Positions 24,903 to 33,933 of a stretch of DNA of 64,000 nt are shown in pieces. The notes beneath the pieces were generated by a model. That model ran no database searches and was not told the origin of the DNA. It was given only the letters and a program-made list of their open reading frames with translations. Each line of letters opens with the position of its first letter. The stretch's first letter is position 1. The position numbers were made by a program, and so were the translations under genes. This stretch comes from Desemzia sp045528445 (lineage in GTDB: Bacteria > Bacillota > Bacilli > Lactobacillales > Carnobacteriaceae). The stretch lies in the NCBI RefSeq assembly GCF_045528445.1, contig NZ_JBGQQU010000003.1, positions 1-64,000 on the forward strand. Reading direction: 5' to 3'.

Positions 24903-24957
24903 TAAAAAGCACTCCCGTTACTGAAAAATTATTCAGTAGCGGGAGTGCTTTTTCTGT
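24903..24957 (+). terminator. Terminator of the ABC-F gene
   Basis: AAAAAGCACTCCCG-TACTGAA pairs with TTCAGTA-CGGGAGTGCTTTTT. Confidence 0.88.
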
Positions 24958-24986
24958 TTATCTATCTATAAAAGTAGATTACTGAT

Positions 24987-25288
24987 CAAGTGAGCTTCAC
25001 ATAAATTCCCACTTGACTAATAAAACTGTCAAACAGAAAGTTACGGTACTAGTAAGGTGCTCAACTACCATACCGTGCTTTCAAACAGAAAGATACGGTA
25101 CTAGTAAGATGCTCAACTACCATATCGTGCTTTCAAACAGTGAGATAGGGTACTAAACAGGTGCTCAACTACCATATAGTGCTTTCAAACAGTGAAATAT
25201 GGTACTAAGAGGGAGTTCAATTATCATAGAGTACTGGTTTACTGATCAAGTGAGCTTCACATAAATTCCCACTTGACTAATAAGGGGC
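24987..25288. repeat. 52-bp array C (six units in phase, two sequence classes)
   Basis: The outer units begin CAAGTGAGCTTCACATAAAT at 24987 and 25247, 260 bp (5 x 52) apart, and are identical for more than 40 bp. Between them are four units of another sequence, beginning TCAAACAG at 25029, 25081, 25133 and 25185 (exactly 52 apart), with ACGGTA and TACCGT arms. The phase of the array is unbroken across the change of class. It lies between the convergent ABC-F and helicase genes. Confidence 0.9.
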
Positions 25289-25347
25289 TTTTTCTTCTGA
25301 GATAGACCTTATTCGTCTTCTCAATCAAGCCTATTTGTTCAAGATAA

Positions 25348-25397
25348 AGATGCCGAAGAGCCCGTCCAGAATTTTTCTGGACGGGCTCTTCGGCAAA
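25348..25397. terminator. Strong terminator for the helicase gene
   Basis: TGCCGAAGAGCCCGTCCAGA and its exact complement enclose TTTTT. It is the first such hairpin downstream of the helicase stop. Confidence 0.85.
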
Positions 25398-25473
25398 TAC
25401 AGCGATTAAAATCCTCATGACTCTATTCCTATGCAAATTGCGCATGGCAGCTCACAAGCCATACTCCATGATT

Positions 25474-26925
25474 TTATTTTTTTGCTTTAAAAACTTTTAA
25501 TTGTTTTCCTTTGATCGTTCTGGTCTTCATTGCTTCAATCACAAGTTGTCCTTTACCATTCAAGATCTCCACATAAGTCGAGCCTTCTTGGATCGTAATG
25601 ATCCCGATATCTTCTGCATTGATTCCAGGGATTTTGGCGATCGTTCCAACAAAATCGACAGCACGCAGTTTTTTCTTTTTACCGCCATTGAAATAAACTT
25701 TAGTAATGTTTTTGTTCAGTTCTTTTTCACGCGGACGTTTCAAAGGTGGACGTGTAGCGATTTTTTCATCGAATGCGCGTTGATGACGTTGTACTAATCG
25801 AGCATTTGGCATTGGAATTTCTTCAAATGTTTGATGGGTATATTCCTTAACTTCTCTCCACCAGCTCATTTGTTTTGGAGTTACCATTGTTAACGCCAAT
25901 CCACTTTTTCCAGCGCGGCCAGTACGACCAGTACGGTGGACAAAACTTTCTTTCTCCACAGGAACGTCGTAGTTGATGACATGAGTCACGTTATCCACAT
26001 CGATCCCTCTAGCAGCTACATCGGTCGCTACTAAATAACGGAAACGACCTTCTTTAAAATCTTTCATCACATCAAATCGGTCATCTTGATACATTCCACC
26101 GTGAAGCTTATCAATCGGCAATCCTGCCTTGCTCAAGAAACTGTGTACCTCGTTTACAGCTGCTTGCGTATTACAGAAAATCATGCAGTTATCCGGATTT
26201 TCAACCGTCAACAAGTTCAGAAGCTGACGTTCTTTCTCTTCTTCTTGCACTTTCACAAATGACTGGTGAATGTTCGGTTTGCTGCCTTCTGCTGTTTCAA
26301 TTTGAATAGATGCTTTTTCTTCACGCATGTAGAAACCGGCTAGTCGCGCCACTTCTTCTGGCATAGTGGCCGAGAATAGTAATGTTTGGCGTTCTTTCGG
26401 TACAAATTCAATAATCGATTCTACTTGTTCAATGAACCCCATATTCAACATTTCATCTGCTTCATCCAACACTAGGTAACGAACTTTTTCCAAGCTCAAG
26501 GTTCCTTTTTGCAAATGATCCAGTAATCTCCCTGGAGTACCGACTACAATATGATTTTTTTGTTTCAATTCTAATTGTTGTTTTTTAAAAGAGGATTTTC
26601 CAAATACTGCCGCGACTTTAACACGTTTAAATCGTCCAATATTGGTTAAATCTTCTTTTACTTGTGTCGCAAGTTCTCTTGTAGGAGTTAAAACTAAAGC
26701 TTGAGGTTTATTTTCTGCCCATTCTACCTTTTCTACTAATGGTACTCCATAACTGACGGTTTTCCCACTGCCCGTTTGAGCTTCAACAATAATGTCTTCT
26801 CCTTGTAATGCAACAGGGATGACTCTTTCTTGGACTGCTGTTGGGTGGTAATAACGAAGATCTGTTACGGCCTCTACTATTTCAGAGCTGATTGCAAAAT
26901 CTTTAAAACTAGTTTCTTTATTCAT
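25474..26925 (-). CDS. DEAD-box RNA helicase of the DbpA/YxiN type, 483 aa
   Basis: All DEAD-box motifs are present in order: Q motif YYHPTAVQERVIPVAL, motif I AQTGSGKT, PTRELA, motif II DEAD, SAT, and the second-domain motifs VATDVAARGIDVD and HRTGRTGRAGKSG. The last 75 residues (VYFNGGKKKKLRAVDFVGTIAKIPGINAEDIGIITIQEGSTYVEIL) are a DbpA RNA-binding domain, which targets the enzyme to hairpin 92 of 23S rRNA. It therefore helps in assembly of the 50S ribosomal subunit. Monocistronic, with a terminator at 25348-25397. Confidence 0.95.
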   Translation of the reverse strand: MNKETSFKDFAISSEIVEAVTDLRYYHPTAVQERVIPVALQGEDIIVEAQTGSGKTVSYGVPLVEKVEWAENKPQALVLTPTRELATQVKEDLTNIGRFKRVKVAAVFGKSSFKKQQLELKQKNHIVVGTPGRLLDHLQKGTLSLEKVRYLVLDEADEMLNMGFIEQVESIIEFVPKERQTLLFSATMPEEVARLAGFYMREEKASIQIETAEGSKPNIHQSFVKVQEEEKERQLLNLLTVENPDNCMIFCNTQAAVNEVHSFLSKAGLPIDKLHGGMYQDDRFDVMKDFKEGRFRYLVATDVAARGIDVDNVTHVINYDVPVEKESFVHRTGRTGRAGKSGLALTMVTPKQMSWWREVKEYTHQTFEEIPMPNARLVQRHQRAFDEKIATRPPLKRPREKELNKNITKVYFNGGKKKKLRAVDFVGTIAKIPGINAEDIGIITIQEGSTYVEILNGKGQLVIEAMKTRTIKGKQLKVFKAKK

Positions 26926-27104
26926 GTTAGCCTCTTTCGTTCTTTTTTTTACAGTATAACAGGATTTCGCTTAGATGTATAAGGATTCTGAGAGTTATCT
27001 TCTACTCCGTGACTTTTCGGACACAATTCAATCATTTGGGTTCGCTTCCAAATTTTGTTACTATTGTAAATGAACATAAGCTAAATAAAGGAGGAATTCG
27101 TACA

Positions 27105-27662
27105 ATGGTCAAAAAAGTAATAGGTGGATATATCTCTGTAGAAGAAACTGCTGCTGAAATAGAACATTTATTAACCGATGGGTACACCTCATCAGACATT
27201 ATTGTCGTAACCAACAGCGCAAATAAAGGCGCTTTAGAATCTCTTACTATAGCAAATGTAGATCCGGTAGCAGACAAAAAAGGAGTAGAAAAAGGGCACC
27301 CGAAATTATTCAATTACGGTGATGAAAACAACCCGCTTGGTGCATATGATTTAGATGCTGATACAACCGAACGGTACAATAAAACTATCAAAAATGGCGG
27401 TTACGTTATTTTATCTGAACAAAGAGCAGGTACGAATGGAAAAGGTACAGACTTAAACCGTTCGCCGATCAAATCAAAAGACGATCCTACGCTTTCAAAC
27501 ATTGGTGAAGTATCTGAAGCGTATAGAGGAAAGCCTGCTGATACGAATGAAGATCCTTCACTAGATAATATTCCAGCAAAAACTTCTAACAAGGAACAAA
27601 CCACTAATGAGCAAAGTATTCCATTTTCACCAGGAACTCCTAGAGATCCGAGTGAATCTTAA
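27105..27662 (+). CDS. General stress protein 17M-like protein (YflT domain), 185 aa
   Basis: The N-terminal part, MVKKVIGGYISVEETAAEIEHLLTDGYTSSDIIVVTNS, is the YflT / general stress protein 17M domain (heat-stress induced). It continues into a low-complexity, Asn/Asp/Thr/Pro-rich tail (GTDLNRSPIKSKDDPTLSNIGEVSE...). I chose ATG 27105 for its AAGGAGGAATTC site; the frame is open 96 bases further up, without one. The function is unknown; it is probably part of the general stress response. The terminator is at 27668-27708. Confidence 0.85.
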   Translation: MVKKVIGGYISVEETAAEIEHLLTDGYTSSDIIVVTNSANKGALESLTIANVDPVADKKGVEKGHPKLFNYGDENNPLGAYDLDADTTERYNKTIKNGGYVILSEQRAGTNGKGTDLNRSPIKSKDDPTLSNIGEVSEAYRGKPADTNEDPSLDNIPAKTSNKEQTTNEQSIPFSPGTPRDPSES

Positions 27663-27667
27663 TAAAT

Positions 27668-27708
27668 GCCAAAAAAGCCAGAGAACATTTGTCCTCTGGC
27701 TTTTTTGC
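27668..27708. terminator. Bidirectional terminator
   Basis: AAAAAGCCAGAGAAC pairs with GT-CTCTGGCTTTTT between convergent genes. Confidence 0.85.
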
Positions 27709-27735
27709 CGTTCTTGTTTAATCAAAGCTGATAGG

Positions 27736-28614
27736 CTAAACGCCTTTTTTTACTTTCTGCGCTACTTCAATAACGATATGGATGCCGTTTGGATCATCTA
27801 AGGCAATCGTATTGGCTGCTTCATCTAATGTGTAAGCATAAGCTTTTTCATCCAAGGCTTCTTTTACTTTAGCAAAATCTTCGACAGAGTCCAATTCGAT
27901 AGTGTAGTAGTCCATTCCTCTTGTTCCTTCAGGTGCTGCAGGGATATTTGTACCTGCCCAGACATTAGAACCGATTTGGTGGTGGTACAATCCGGCGGCG
28001 AAGAATTTCGCTTGCGAACCGAAGTTGTATTTCAAATCAAATCCTAATAGATCTTGGTAAAAGTCTTCTGTTTTTTGCAAATCTGAAACAAATAAGTGAA
28101 CGTGTCCCATATAAGTTCCAGCCGGCATACCTTTGAAAGCTTCTTTAGCTTCAGCAATTACGCCTTCTGCATCCATTGGTTCTGTAACTCCAGCGATCTC
28201 ACCCGTTTCACGAATATCCCATTCGCTTACTGGTTTGTCACAGTAGATTTCTACGCCATTTCCTTCTGGATCATCTAAATAAAGAGCTTCACTATAACCA
28301 TGATCACTAGCTCCTGTTAGTGGATATTTTGCAGTCAATAAATGATACAAGATTTCTCCTAGATCTTTTCTAGACGGCAATAGAAGAGCTAAGTGGTATA
28401 ACCCAGCAAAACGACCTCTTTCTCCTGAAGCAGGTACTTCCTGCAATGTCAAAAGCACTTTATCTTCACCATGCGGTCCAAAAGAAACTTCTTTAGCCGA
28501 TTCTGATTTGATATCTAATCCAATAGATAGATTGTAGAAATTTTTCATATTCTCTAAATTTTCAACATTCAATACTACTTTTCCAATTTTTGTATTCTCA
28601 TTTAATTTAAACAT
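27736..28614 (-). CDS. VOC-family protein, catechol-2,3-dioxygenase (CatE)-like, 292 aa
   Basis: Two glyoxalase-type beta-alpha-beta-beta-beta modules. Module 1 has VVLNVENLENMKNFYNLSIGLDIK and LYHLALLLPSRKDL. Module 2 has MGHVHLFVSDLQKTEDFYQDLLGFDLKY, with putative metal ligands His at the start of GHVHLFV and Glu in DPNGIHIVIE. This is the layout of CatE-type proteins (VOC family) of Firmicutes; some act in quinone resistance. The substrate is not known. It starts at ATG 28614 behind AAGGATAG and shares a terminator with the YflT gene. Confidence 0.87.
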   Translation of the reverse strand: MFKLNENTKIGKVVLNVENLENMKNFYNLSIGLDIKSESAKEVSFGPHGEDKVLLTLQEVPASGERGRFAGLYHLALLLPSRKDLGEILYHLLTAKYPLTGASDHGYSEALYLDDPEGNGVEIYCDKPVSEWDIRETGEIAGVTEPMDAEGVIAEAKEAFKGMPAGTYMGHVHLFVSDLQKTEDFYQDLLGFDLKYNFGSQAKFFAAGLYHHQIGSNVWAGTNIPAAPEGTRGMDYYTIELDSVEDFAKVKEALDEKAYAYTLDEAANTIALDDPNGIHIVIEVAQKVKKGV

Positions 28615-28714
28615 CTCTCTATCCTTTCATATACCCTGTTTATTTACTTACTTTTTACAAGTGTAAAGGACAGACACATTAATTACAAGGATAATTTGCT
28701 TTTTTCAGCCCTTA

Positions 28715-29455
28715 TTATTTCCAAATGATGCTCAGTTCACAATTCACGGTCTCGCCAGTAGTGATTTTGTGCGCCGTAGATATTCTTCCATCTTCTAATT
28801 CAATCACACTGACGGAACTTGTAATCATATTTCCATAATGAACTTCTTTTTCAAATTTAATATTGACGTAGTCTAAGTCATGAGATGTTAAAAATTCGTA
28901 GTCTAATGTATCTAGCGCCCAATCAAAATATTTTGAATTGTTGACGTGCTGATTGCGATCGATATCTAAGAAACGTACCCGATACTCAGTTGAAGTTGCT
29001 TCAGTTCCTACTTTTTCCGGTTTAGCTGTACGCACCAATTTTTTATTAAATTCAACCTCATATGGTGCCACAATTTCTTCTGGAATACGTGCCATTTTCC
29101 GTTTTTCTCTATCAATCAAAGCAAAAGTTGTTTTAGCAGTAACGCACTCTTCTCCATTTGCACCGTAGACTTTGAATTCACGGTAACAAAACAGCTTATT
29201 GTAGGACAATGCTTGTGTTGTGATCGTCACTTCTTCAGCAAATTCAGGTACGCGATTAAAGTTCATTTCATATTGTAAAATAACCCACGACAATCCCATT
29301 TCATTTACAACATCGTCCCCAACACCTAATAAATGACTTTGTTCGCCTGAAGTATGGATCATGATGTTGACCAACATAGGCAATGTCATTTTCTTGTTGG
29401 TATCACACTCATAATATTTCACTAGATGTTTTGCTTCATAAATTTTTCCACTCAT
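28715..29455 (-). CDS. Acyl-ACP thioesterase (FatA/FatB-like), 246 aa
   Basis: A double hotdog protein. The first half is YYECDTNKKMTLPMLVNIMIHTSGEQSHLLG, the second is YRVRFLDIDRNQHVNNSKYFDWALDTL, with the catalytic Asn-His pair in DIDRNQHVNN. It hydrolyses acyl-ACP to release free fatty acid. It is a lone gene with no terminator visible before the next feature downstream. The start is ATG 29455. Confidence 0.92.
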   Translation of the reverse strand: MSGKIYEAKHLVKYYECDTNKKMTLPMLVNIMIHTSGEQSHLLGVGDDVVNEMGLSWVILQYEMNFNRVPEFAEEVTITTQALSYNKLFCYREFKVYGANGEECVTAKTTFALIDREKRKMARIPEEIVAPYEVEFNKKLVRTAKPEKVGTEATSTEYRVRFLDIDRNQHVNNSKYFDWALDTLDYEFLTSHDLDYVNIKFEKEVHYGNMITSSVSVIELEDGRISTAHKITTGETVNCELSIIWK

Positions 29456-29615
29456 TTGATGTCCTCATTTCTTATATTCATACCAATAAGAATACCATAA
29501 AAAAATAGAACGTGGAGTAAGACGTTTTGCTTCTATGCCATGCGTCTAGAGTTTAGAAAGTCCTCTAGCTCACAATCTGGCCCAGAAATCGCAGGGGTTT
29601 GTTCGCTAGAGTCGA

Positions 29616-29850
29616 TCTACTGAATAATCCAATCCACTAATCACAGTAAATTATTCAGTAGAGACACGTTACCTCATAATCCAATCCTAAAATCCTAGCG
29701 ATTTATTAAGTAAAGTCACGTTACTGAACAATACAATCCTAAAATCCAAGTGGTTTGTTAAGTAGAGACACACTACTTCATAATCCAACCCTAAAATCCT
29801 AGCGTTTTGTTAAATAGAGACACGTTACTTCACTGTCAAACCCAATAAGA
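29616..29850. repeat. 52-bp array D (four full units and a partial, class AAGTA)
   Basis: Units start at 29616, 29668, 29720, 29772 and 29824, each exactly 52 bp apart. Each has AAGTA at its end followed, after nine bases, by TACTT (or TACTG/TACCT) of the next. In the first unit TCTACTGAATAAT and ATTATTCAGTAGA form perfect 13-bp arms. The array lies between the start of the thioesterase gene and the terminator of the exporter operon. Confidence 0.9.
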
Positions 29851-29927
29851 ATCTAAAAAAGTGTATCCTAATCCTTTTTTTCTTTATTCAGAAGATTTAT
29901 CAGTGATTTTCTCATACAAATAGACAT

Positions 29928-29957
29928 GAATGAATTTCTTCATTCATGCCTGTTATG
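29928..29957. terminator. Terminator of the ABC exporter operon
   Basis: CATGAATGAA pairs with TTCATTCATG around TTTC, close to the stop at 29993. Confidence 0.7.
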
Positions 29958-29992
29958 GTCGAAAAAAATCTAGTGGTAAATTCAGCTTTAAC

Positions 29993-31774
29993 TTATACCT
30001 TTTGCAATAAATCAGACTGTGTCCGATACAGTTGATAATATAATCCTTTTTTCGCCATCAATTCCTCATGACTTCCCGCTTCCAATATTTTCTTATCGCC
30101 GATATAGAAGATACGATCGCTGTTTCGAATAGTCGATAAACGGTGAGCTACAATAAATGCTGTTCGACCTTCCAATAAGCGGTCTAACCCTTCTTGCAGA
30201 AGAATTTCTGTTTGCGTATCAATACTGGATGTTGCTTCATCCAAAATCAACACTTTTGGATCGGCCAGCAGCGTTCTAGCGAAAGAAATCAATTGCCGTT
30301 GTCCAGCTGACAACGTACTGCCTCGTTCTTGCACAACGGTTCGATAACCATTTTTCATACTATCGATAAACTCTTCAGCACGAACGATCTTGGCTGCTTC
30401 TACAATTTCTTCGCTTGTAGCATCCAACTTCCCATAACGAATATTATCTAAAATCGTTCCCGAAAAGATAAACGTATCCTGCAACATGACCCCTACTTGA
30501 TTGCGCAATGAATCCAGTGTCACATTCCGTATGTCAATACCATCAATTAAAATAGCCCCTTTTTGCACATCGTAAAAGCGGCTGATCAAATTGGTGATCG
30601 TCGACTTACCTGCTCCAGTCGGCCCTACCAGCGCTATCGTTTCACCAGGTTTTACGTGGAAATTCAATTCTTCAAAAATCGTTTGTCCCTCTTTGTACCC
30701 AAAAGTCACGTCTTTGAATTCCACATCTCCTTTTACAGGCGGCATTTCAAAAGCATTTTCGGAGTCTTTAATACTGGGTTCCACATCCATCAATTCAAAC
30801 ACTCGTTCCAAATAAACCGAACCCGAAACCAAGGAGTTGTAAAAGTTCCCTAAATTGATGATGGGATTCCAAAAGTTGTTCACGTACCCGACGAAAGCAA
30901 TTAAAATCCCCGTCGATACATCCACTCCTAATCCTCTGATCCCAGCAAAATAGATAAAAGCGATCGTGATAGTGGCAATGTTTTGGACAAAGGGTCCCAA
31001 TAGAAATTGTATTCGAACGGCTTTCATCCAAGCTTTTCGTTGGTTGTCACTAAATTTAGAAAAGATATCGTAATTCATTCCTTCACGTGTATAAGATTGC
31101 GTCGTTTTGATCCCAGCAATACTTTCGTGAATATAAGCATTTAAATTAGCTTGTTCAATACTCAGCTCATCATAAGCCACCCGCTGTTTATTTTTGATCA
31201 CCATTGTAATCGCAAATAAAACCGGCAACAAAATAAAACTGTATAGCGTCAACGTGACATTTAGAGAGAACATGAATACCAAAGTCACCACAATACTTAA
31301 AATATCCGACAATACATTGATGACCCCATTTGACAGTAAGTCACTTAACGTATTGATGTAGTTGACCACTCGAGTTAAAATTTTCCCATGCGGCCGTGTA
31401 TCGTAAAACGAAAATGACAACCGCTGCAAATGGTTAAATAAATCAGACCGCATATCCCTTAACACATTTTGCCCCAATTCAGTAATGTTGTACAATCGGT
31501 ATCGTACAGCAGCACCATTAAAGAAAATAGCCAATGCATACAGTACCGTAATCCAAAGAAGCTGGGTTCTATCTTGATTTGGAATGGTTTCATCAATAAC
31601 AATACTGGTTAAAAAAGGTCCTAAGACTAGAACTAAATTGGAAAAGATGATGACCGCAAATATTTTCAGGATGGAAACTTTATACGGCGTTAAATATTTT
31701 CCGATTCTTTTGTAGTCTTCTTTATTGAATTTGGTTGCTAACTGCTTGTCCTCTTCAAAACTATTCTCTGCCAT
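29993..31774 (-). CDS. ABC exporter half-transporter, catalytic-site subunit (LmrD-like), 593 aa
   Basis: A six-helix exporter domain (residues 20-320) is fused to an ATPase. The ATPase has GPTGAGKST Walker A, LSAGQRQ signature, LILDEATSSID Walker B with the catalytic Glu, and H-loop VAHRLSTI. It pairs with the gene at 31761, whose ATPase is degenerate; the reading frames overlap by 14 bp, so the two are co-translated. Together they look like the heterodimeric multidrug exporters LmrCD/BmrCD. Substrates are unknown. A signature LSAGQ rather than LSGGQ may matter for the composite site. Confidence 0.9.
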   Translation of the reverse strand: MAENSFEEDKQLATKFNKEDYKRIGKYLTPYKVSILKIFAVIIFSNLVLVLGPFLTSIVIDETIPNQDRTQLLWITVLYALAIFFNGAAVRYRLYNITELGQNVLRDMRSDLFNHLQRLSFSFYDTRPHGKILTRVVNYINTLSDLLSNGVINVLSDILSIVVTLVFMFSLNVTLTLYSFILLPVLFAITMVIKNKQRVAYDELSIEQANLNAYIHESIAGIKTTQSYTREGMNYDIFSKFSDNQRKAWMKAVRIQFLLGPFVQNIATITIAFIYFAGIRGLGVDVSTGILIAFVGYVNNFWNPIINLGNFYNSLVSGSVYLERVFELMDVEPSIKDSENAFEMPPVKGDVEFKDVTFGYKEGQTIFEELNFHVKPGETIALVGPTGAGKSTITNLISRFYDVQKGAILIDGIDIRNVTLDSLRNQVGVMLQDTFIFSGTILDNIRYGKLDATSEEIVEAAKIVRAEEFIDSMKNGYRTVVQERGSTLSAGQRQLISFARTLLADPKVLILDEATSSIDTQTEILLQEGLDRLLEGRTAFIVAHRLSTIRNSDRIFYIGDKKILEAGSHEELMAKKGLYYQLYRTQSDLLQKV

Positions 31775-33521
31775 CTTCGGATACCTCCTCTACCTCTGAT
31801 CGTCCAAGCTGTTCTTTGTAGATATCGTAATAAGCCCCTTGTTTTTGGAGCAGTTCTTGGTGCTTGCCTCGTTCGATGATTTTCCCTTTAGACAAAATAA
31901 TAATCTCGTCAGCATTTTTCACAGATGAAATCCGGTTTGCGATGATAAAAGTCGTCTTCGCAAAACTCACATTTTTCATTCCTTCTTGGATTTTCACTTC
32001 AGTTTCCATATCAACTGCTGAAGTCGTATCATCGAGAATTAAAATAGAGGGATCTTTCATCAATCCACGTGCCAACGACAGCCGCTGTTTCTGCCCACCG
32101 GACAATCCGCTCCCTCTTTCTCCTAAATAAGTTTGGTACTGTTCCGGCATTTTTTCAATAAACGGACTGGCATCAGCAACTCGAGCCATTTTTCGAACAT
32201 TTTCAAATGTAGCTTGAGGTGTCCCGTAAGAAATATTTTTCTTGATCGTATCGGAAAACAAGAACACATCTTGCATGACGATTGAAATATTTTTCCTCAA
32301 TTCCCGTACATTCCAATTTTTTATGTCTTCCCCATCGATCAATACCATTCCTTCTGTAGGATCAAAGAAGCGGGAAATGAGATTCACTAAAGTTGATTTC
32401 CCTGAGCCCGTTTCTCCTAAAATCCCTAACGTTTGACCAGGAGAAGCTTTCAGCGAAATGTTCTCCAATACTTTATTGTCCGGGTCATCCGCAAAAGCAA
32501 AAGAGACGTTTTGGAATTCTACTTCTCCTTTGATGCGTTTTTCTCTTCTCTGCAGCTCAACAGGAATTAACGGCTGAGCAGACAGCATTTCTCGAATTTT
32601 ATACGTCGCGGTAATAAAACGCTGCGAATCATTCATGTATCCCCCAATATTCCGCATAGGGGCATTCAGCATCCAAACCAGCCCATTGAATGCAACTAGT
32701 TCTCCAACAGTCATCAACCCTCTAATAACAAAGAATCCCCCTAATCCAATAGAGATCACCGACAGCAAGCCAGCCAACGTTTCCAATACCGGCAAATACG
32801 TACGCGAAATTTTAGCTGAAAATAAATTGCGTTCTCTATAATCTTCATTTCGTTTGTTAAATTTTTTCGTTTCATAGTCTTCATTTGCAAAGGCCTTAAC
32901 GACCTTGTTCCCCCCGATATTCTCTTCTACCATGGAGTTTAATCTGGAAAAACTTTCCCGAATCTCGTAATAAGCTGCATTTGCCCGAGATGATAACATG
33001 ACGGTCAATATCCCAATAAACGGCGTGACAACCAGCATTGCCAGCATCAATCGCCACTGAATTACGCCTAAAAAAGCAATAGCGGAAATAAAAAGCACAA
33101 TATTGTCCAGCACGTTAAAATACACCCAGGAAACTGCATGCCGGATAGCATCTGTATCCCCAGTCATTCGTGCCATGATATCCCCGACACGAGTAGTATT
33201 AAAGAAAACGAAATCCATTTCTTGCAGTTTGACATAGAGATCTTCTCGAATTTGAAATAAAACTTCCTGCCCGATCGTTTCAAACATCATTTGATAAACA
33301 TATCGCAATACTGTTCGCAATACCGTCGCGACGACCATGATAATCAATAAGGGTACCAACAAAGAACCACGCTTATTATCAATCACTTCATCTACAATCA
33401 TCCCTCCGATATAAGGCGTCACGATGTTCAACAAAGCTACCATAACCGTCCACAAACTCGCCCAAATCCAATTCAGTTTACTAGGTTTGATATATCCCCA
33501 AACCCAACGAAAACTCGCCAT
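31761..33521 (-). CDS. ABC exporter half-transporter, degenerate-site subunit (LmrC-like), 586 aa
   Basis: A six-helix domain is followed by an ATPase. Walker A is GETGSGKST and the signature LSGGQKQ is intact, but Walker B ends in Asp (LILDDTTSAVD) and the switch histidine is Asn (IIANRISSVKN). Both changes occur in the degenerate half of heterodimeric exporters. I chose ATG 33521 because GGGGAGGGGTG precedes it; the frame is open 48 bases further upstream. It is the first gene of the pair, and the palindrome at 33707-33718 lies about 190 bp upstream. Confidence 0.9.
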   Translation of the reverse strand: MASFRWVWGYIKPSKLNWIWASLWTVMVALLNIVTPYIGGMIVDEVIDNKRGSLLVPLLIIMVVATVLRTVLRYVYQMMFETIGQEVLFQIREDLYVKLQEMDFVFFNTTRVGDIMARMTGDTDAIRHAVSWVYFNVLDNIVLFISAIAFLGVIQWRLMLAMLVVTPFIGILTVMLSSRANAAYYEIRESFSRLNSMVEENIGGNKVVKAFANEDYETKKFNKRNEDYRERNLFSAKISRTYLPVLETLAGLLSVISIGLGGFFVIRGLMTVGELVAFNGLVWMLNAPMRNIGGYMNDSQRFITATYKIREMLSAQPLIPVELQRREKRIKGEVEFQNVSFAFADDPDNKVLENISLKASPGQTLGILGETGSGKSTLVNLISRFFDPTEGMVLIDGEDIKNWNVRELRKNISIVMQDVFLFSDTIKKNISYGTPQATFENVRKMARVADASPFIEKMPEQYQTYLGERGSGLSGGQKQRLSLARGLMKDPSILILDDTTSAVDMETEVKIQEGMKNVSFAKTTFIIANRISSVKNADEIIILSKGKIIERGKHQELLQKQGAYYDIYKEQLGRSEVEEVSEDGRE

Positions 33522-33933
33522 AAAACACACCCCTCCCCAACCAATTACCCACATCATAAACCAAAACAACCACCCATAAAATGGACATAATAAACAAAAA
33601 CAATGGATAAAATTTTAAGATACGGAGCTGGCTTGGGAGACATGACGAAAAAATAGAAAAATGATACTTCGAAAGATAAGGAGCTGGTTTAGTCAAACAG
33701 TATAAACTAACGCGTTAGCAACAGGTTAGCCTTTAAATCTTTTCTTTTTTATACTCTCTAGCCTAATTTAACTAAAGAAATGTCGCATAGATTTGTAAGC
33801 GCTATAAAAAACCATTTCCGCCATTTCTATCGATCTTCCTTATTGAGTTCGCTTTTCAGATAACCTATAATTTGAATATAGCTTTATTCTGAATGTTCAA
33901 AATAATTGCCGTAACATGAAGTGGGGTGTAAGC
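33522..33933. promoter_or_regulatory. Divergent regulatory region of the exporter and the AraC regulator
   Basis: It holds a perfect 12-bp palindrome, CTAACGCGTTAG, at 33707-33718, next to a TATAC-rich -10 candidate on the minus strand. A cre-like TGTAAGCGCTATAA lies at 33794-33807 (12 of 14 against TGWAANCGNTNWCA-type sites). Two near-copies of AGATA(C/A)GGAGCTGG lie at 33618 and 33674, 56 bp apart. A small drug-responsive repressor could bind the palindrome; none is encoded here unless it is the AraC protein. Confidence 0.45.

Noticed and set aside
25257..25445. A 62-codon minus-strand frame after the helicase gene
   Set aside because: It runs through a strong terminator hairpin and the edge of repeat array C. 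No start signal.
33618..33690. The AGATA(C/A)GGAGCTGG pair as another 52-bp array
   Set aside because: The two copies are 56 bp apart, not 52, with no inverted partner.
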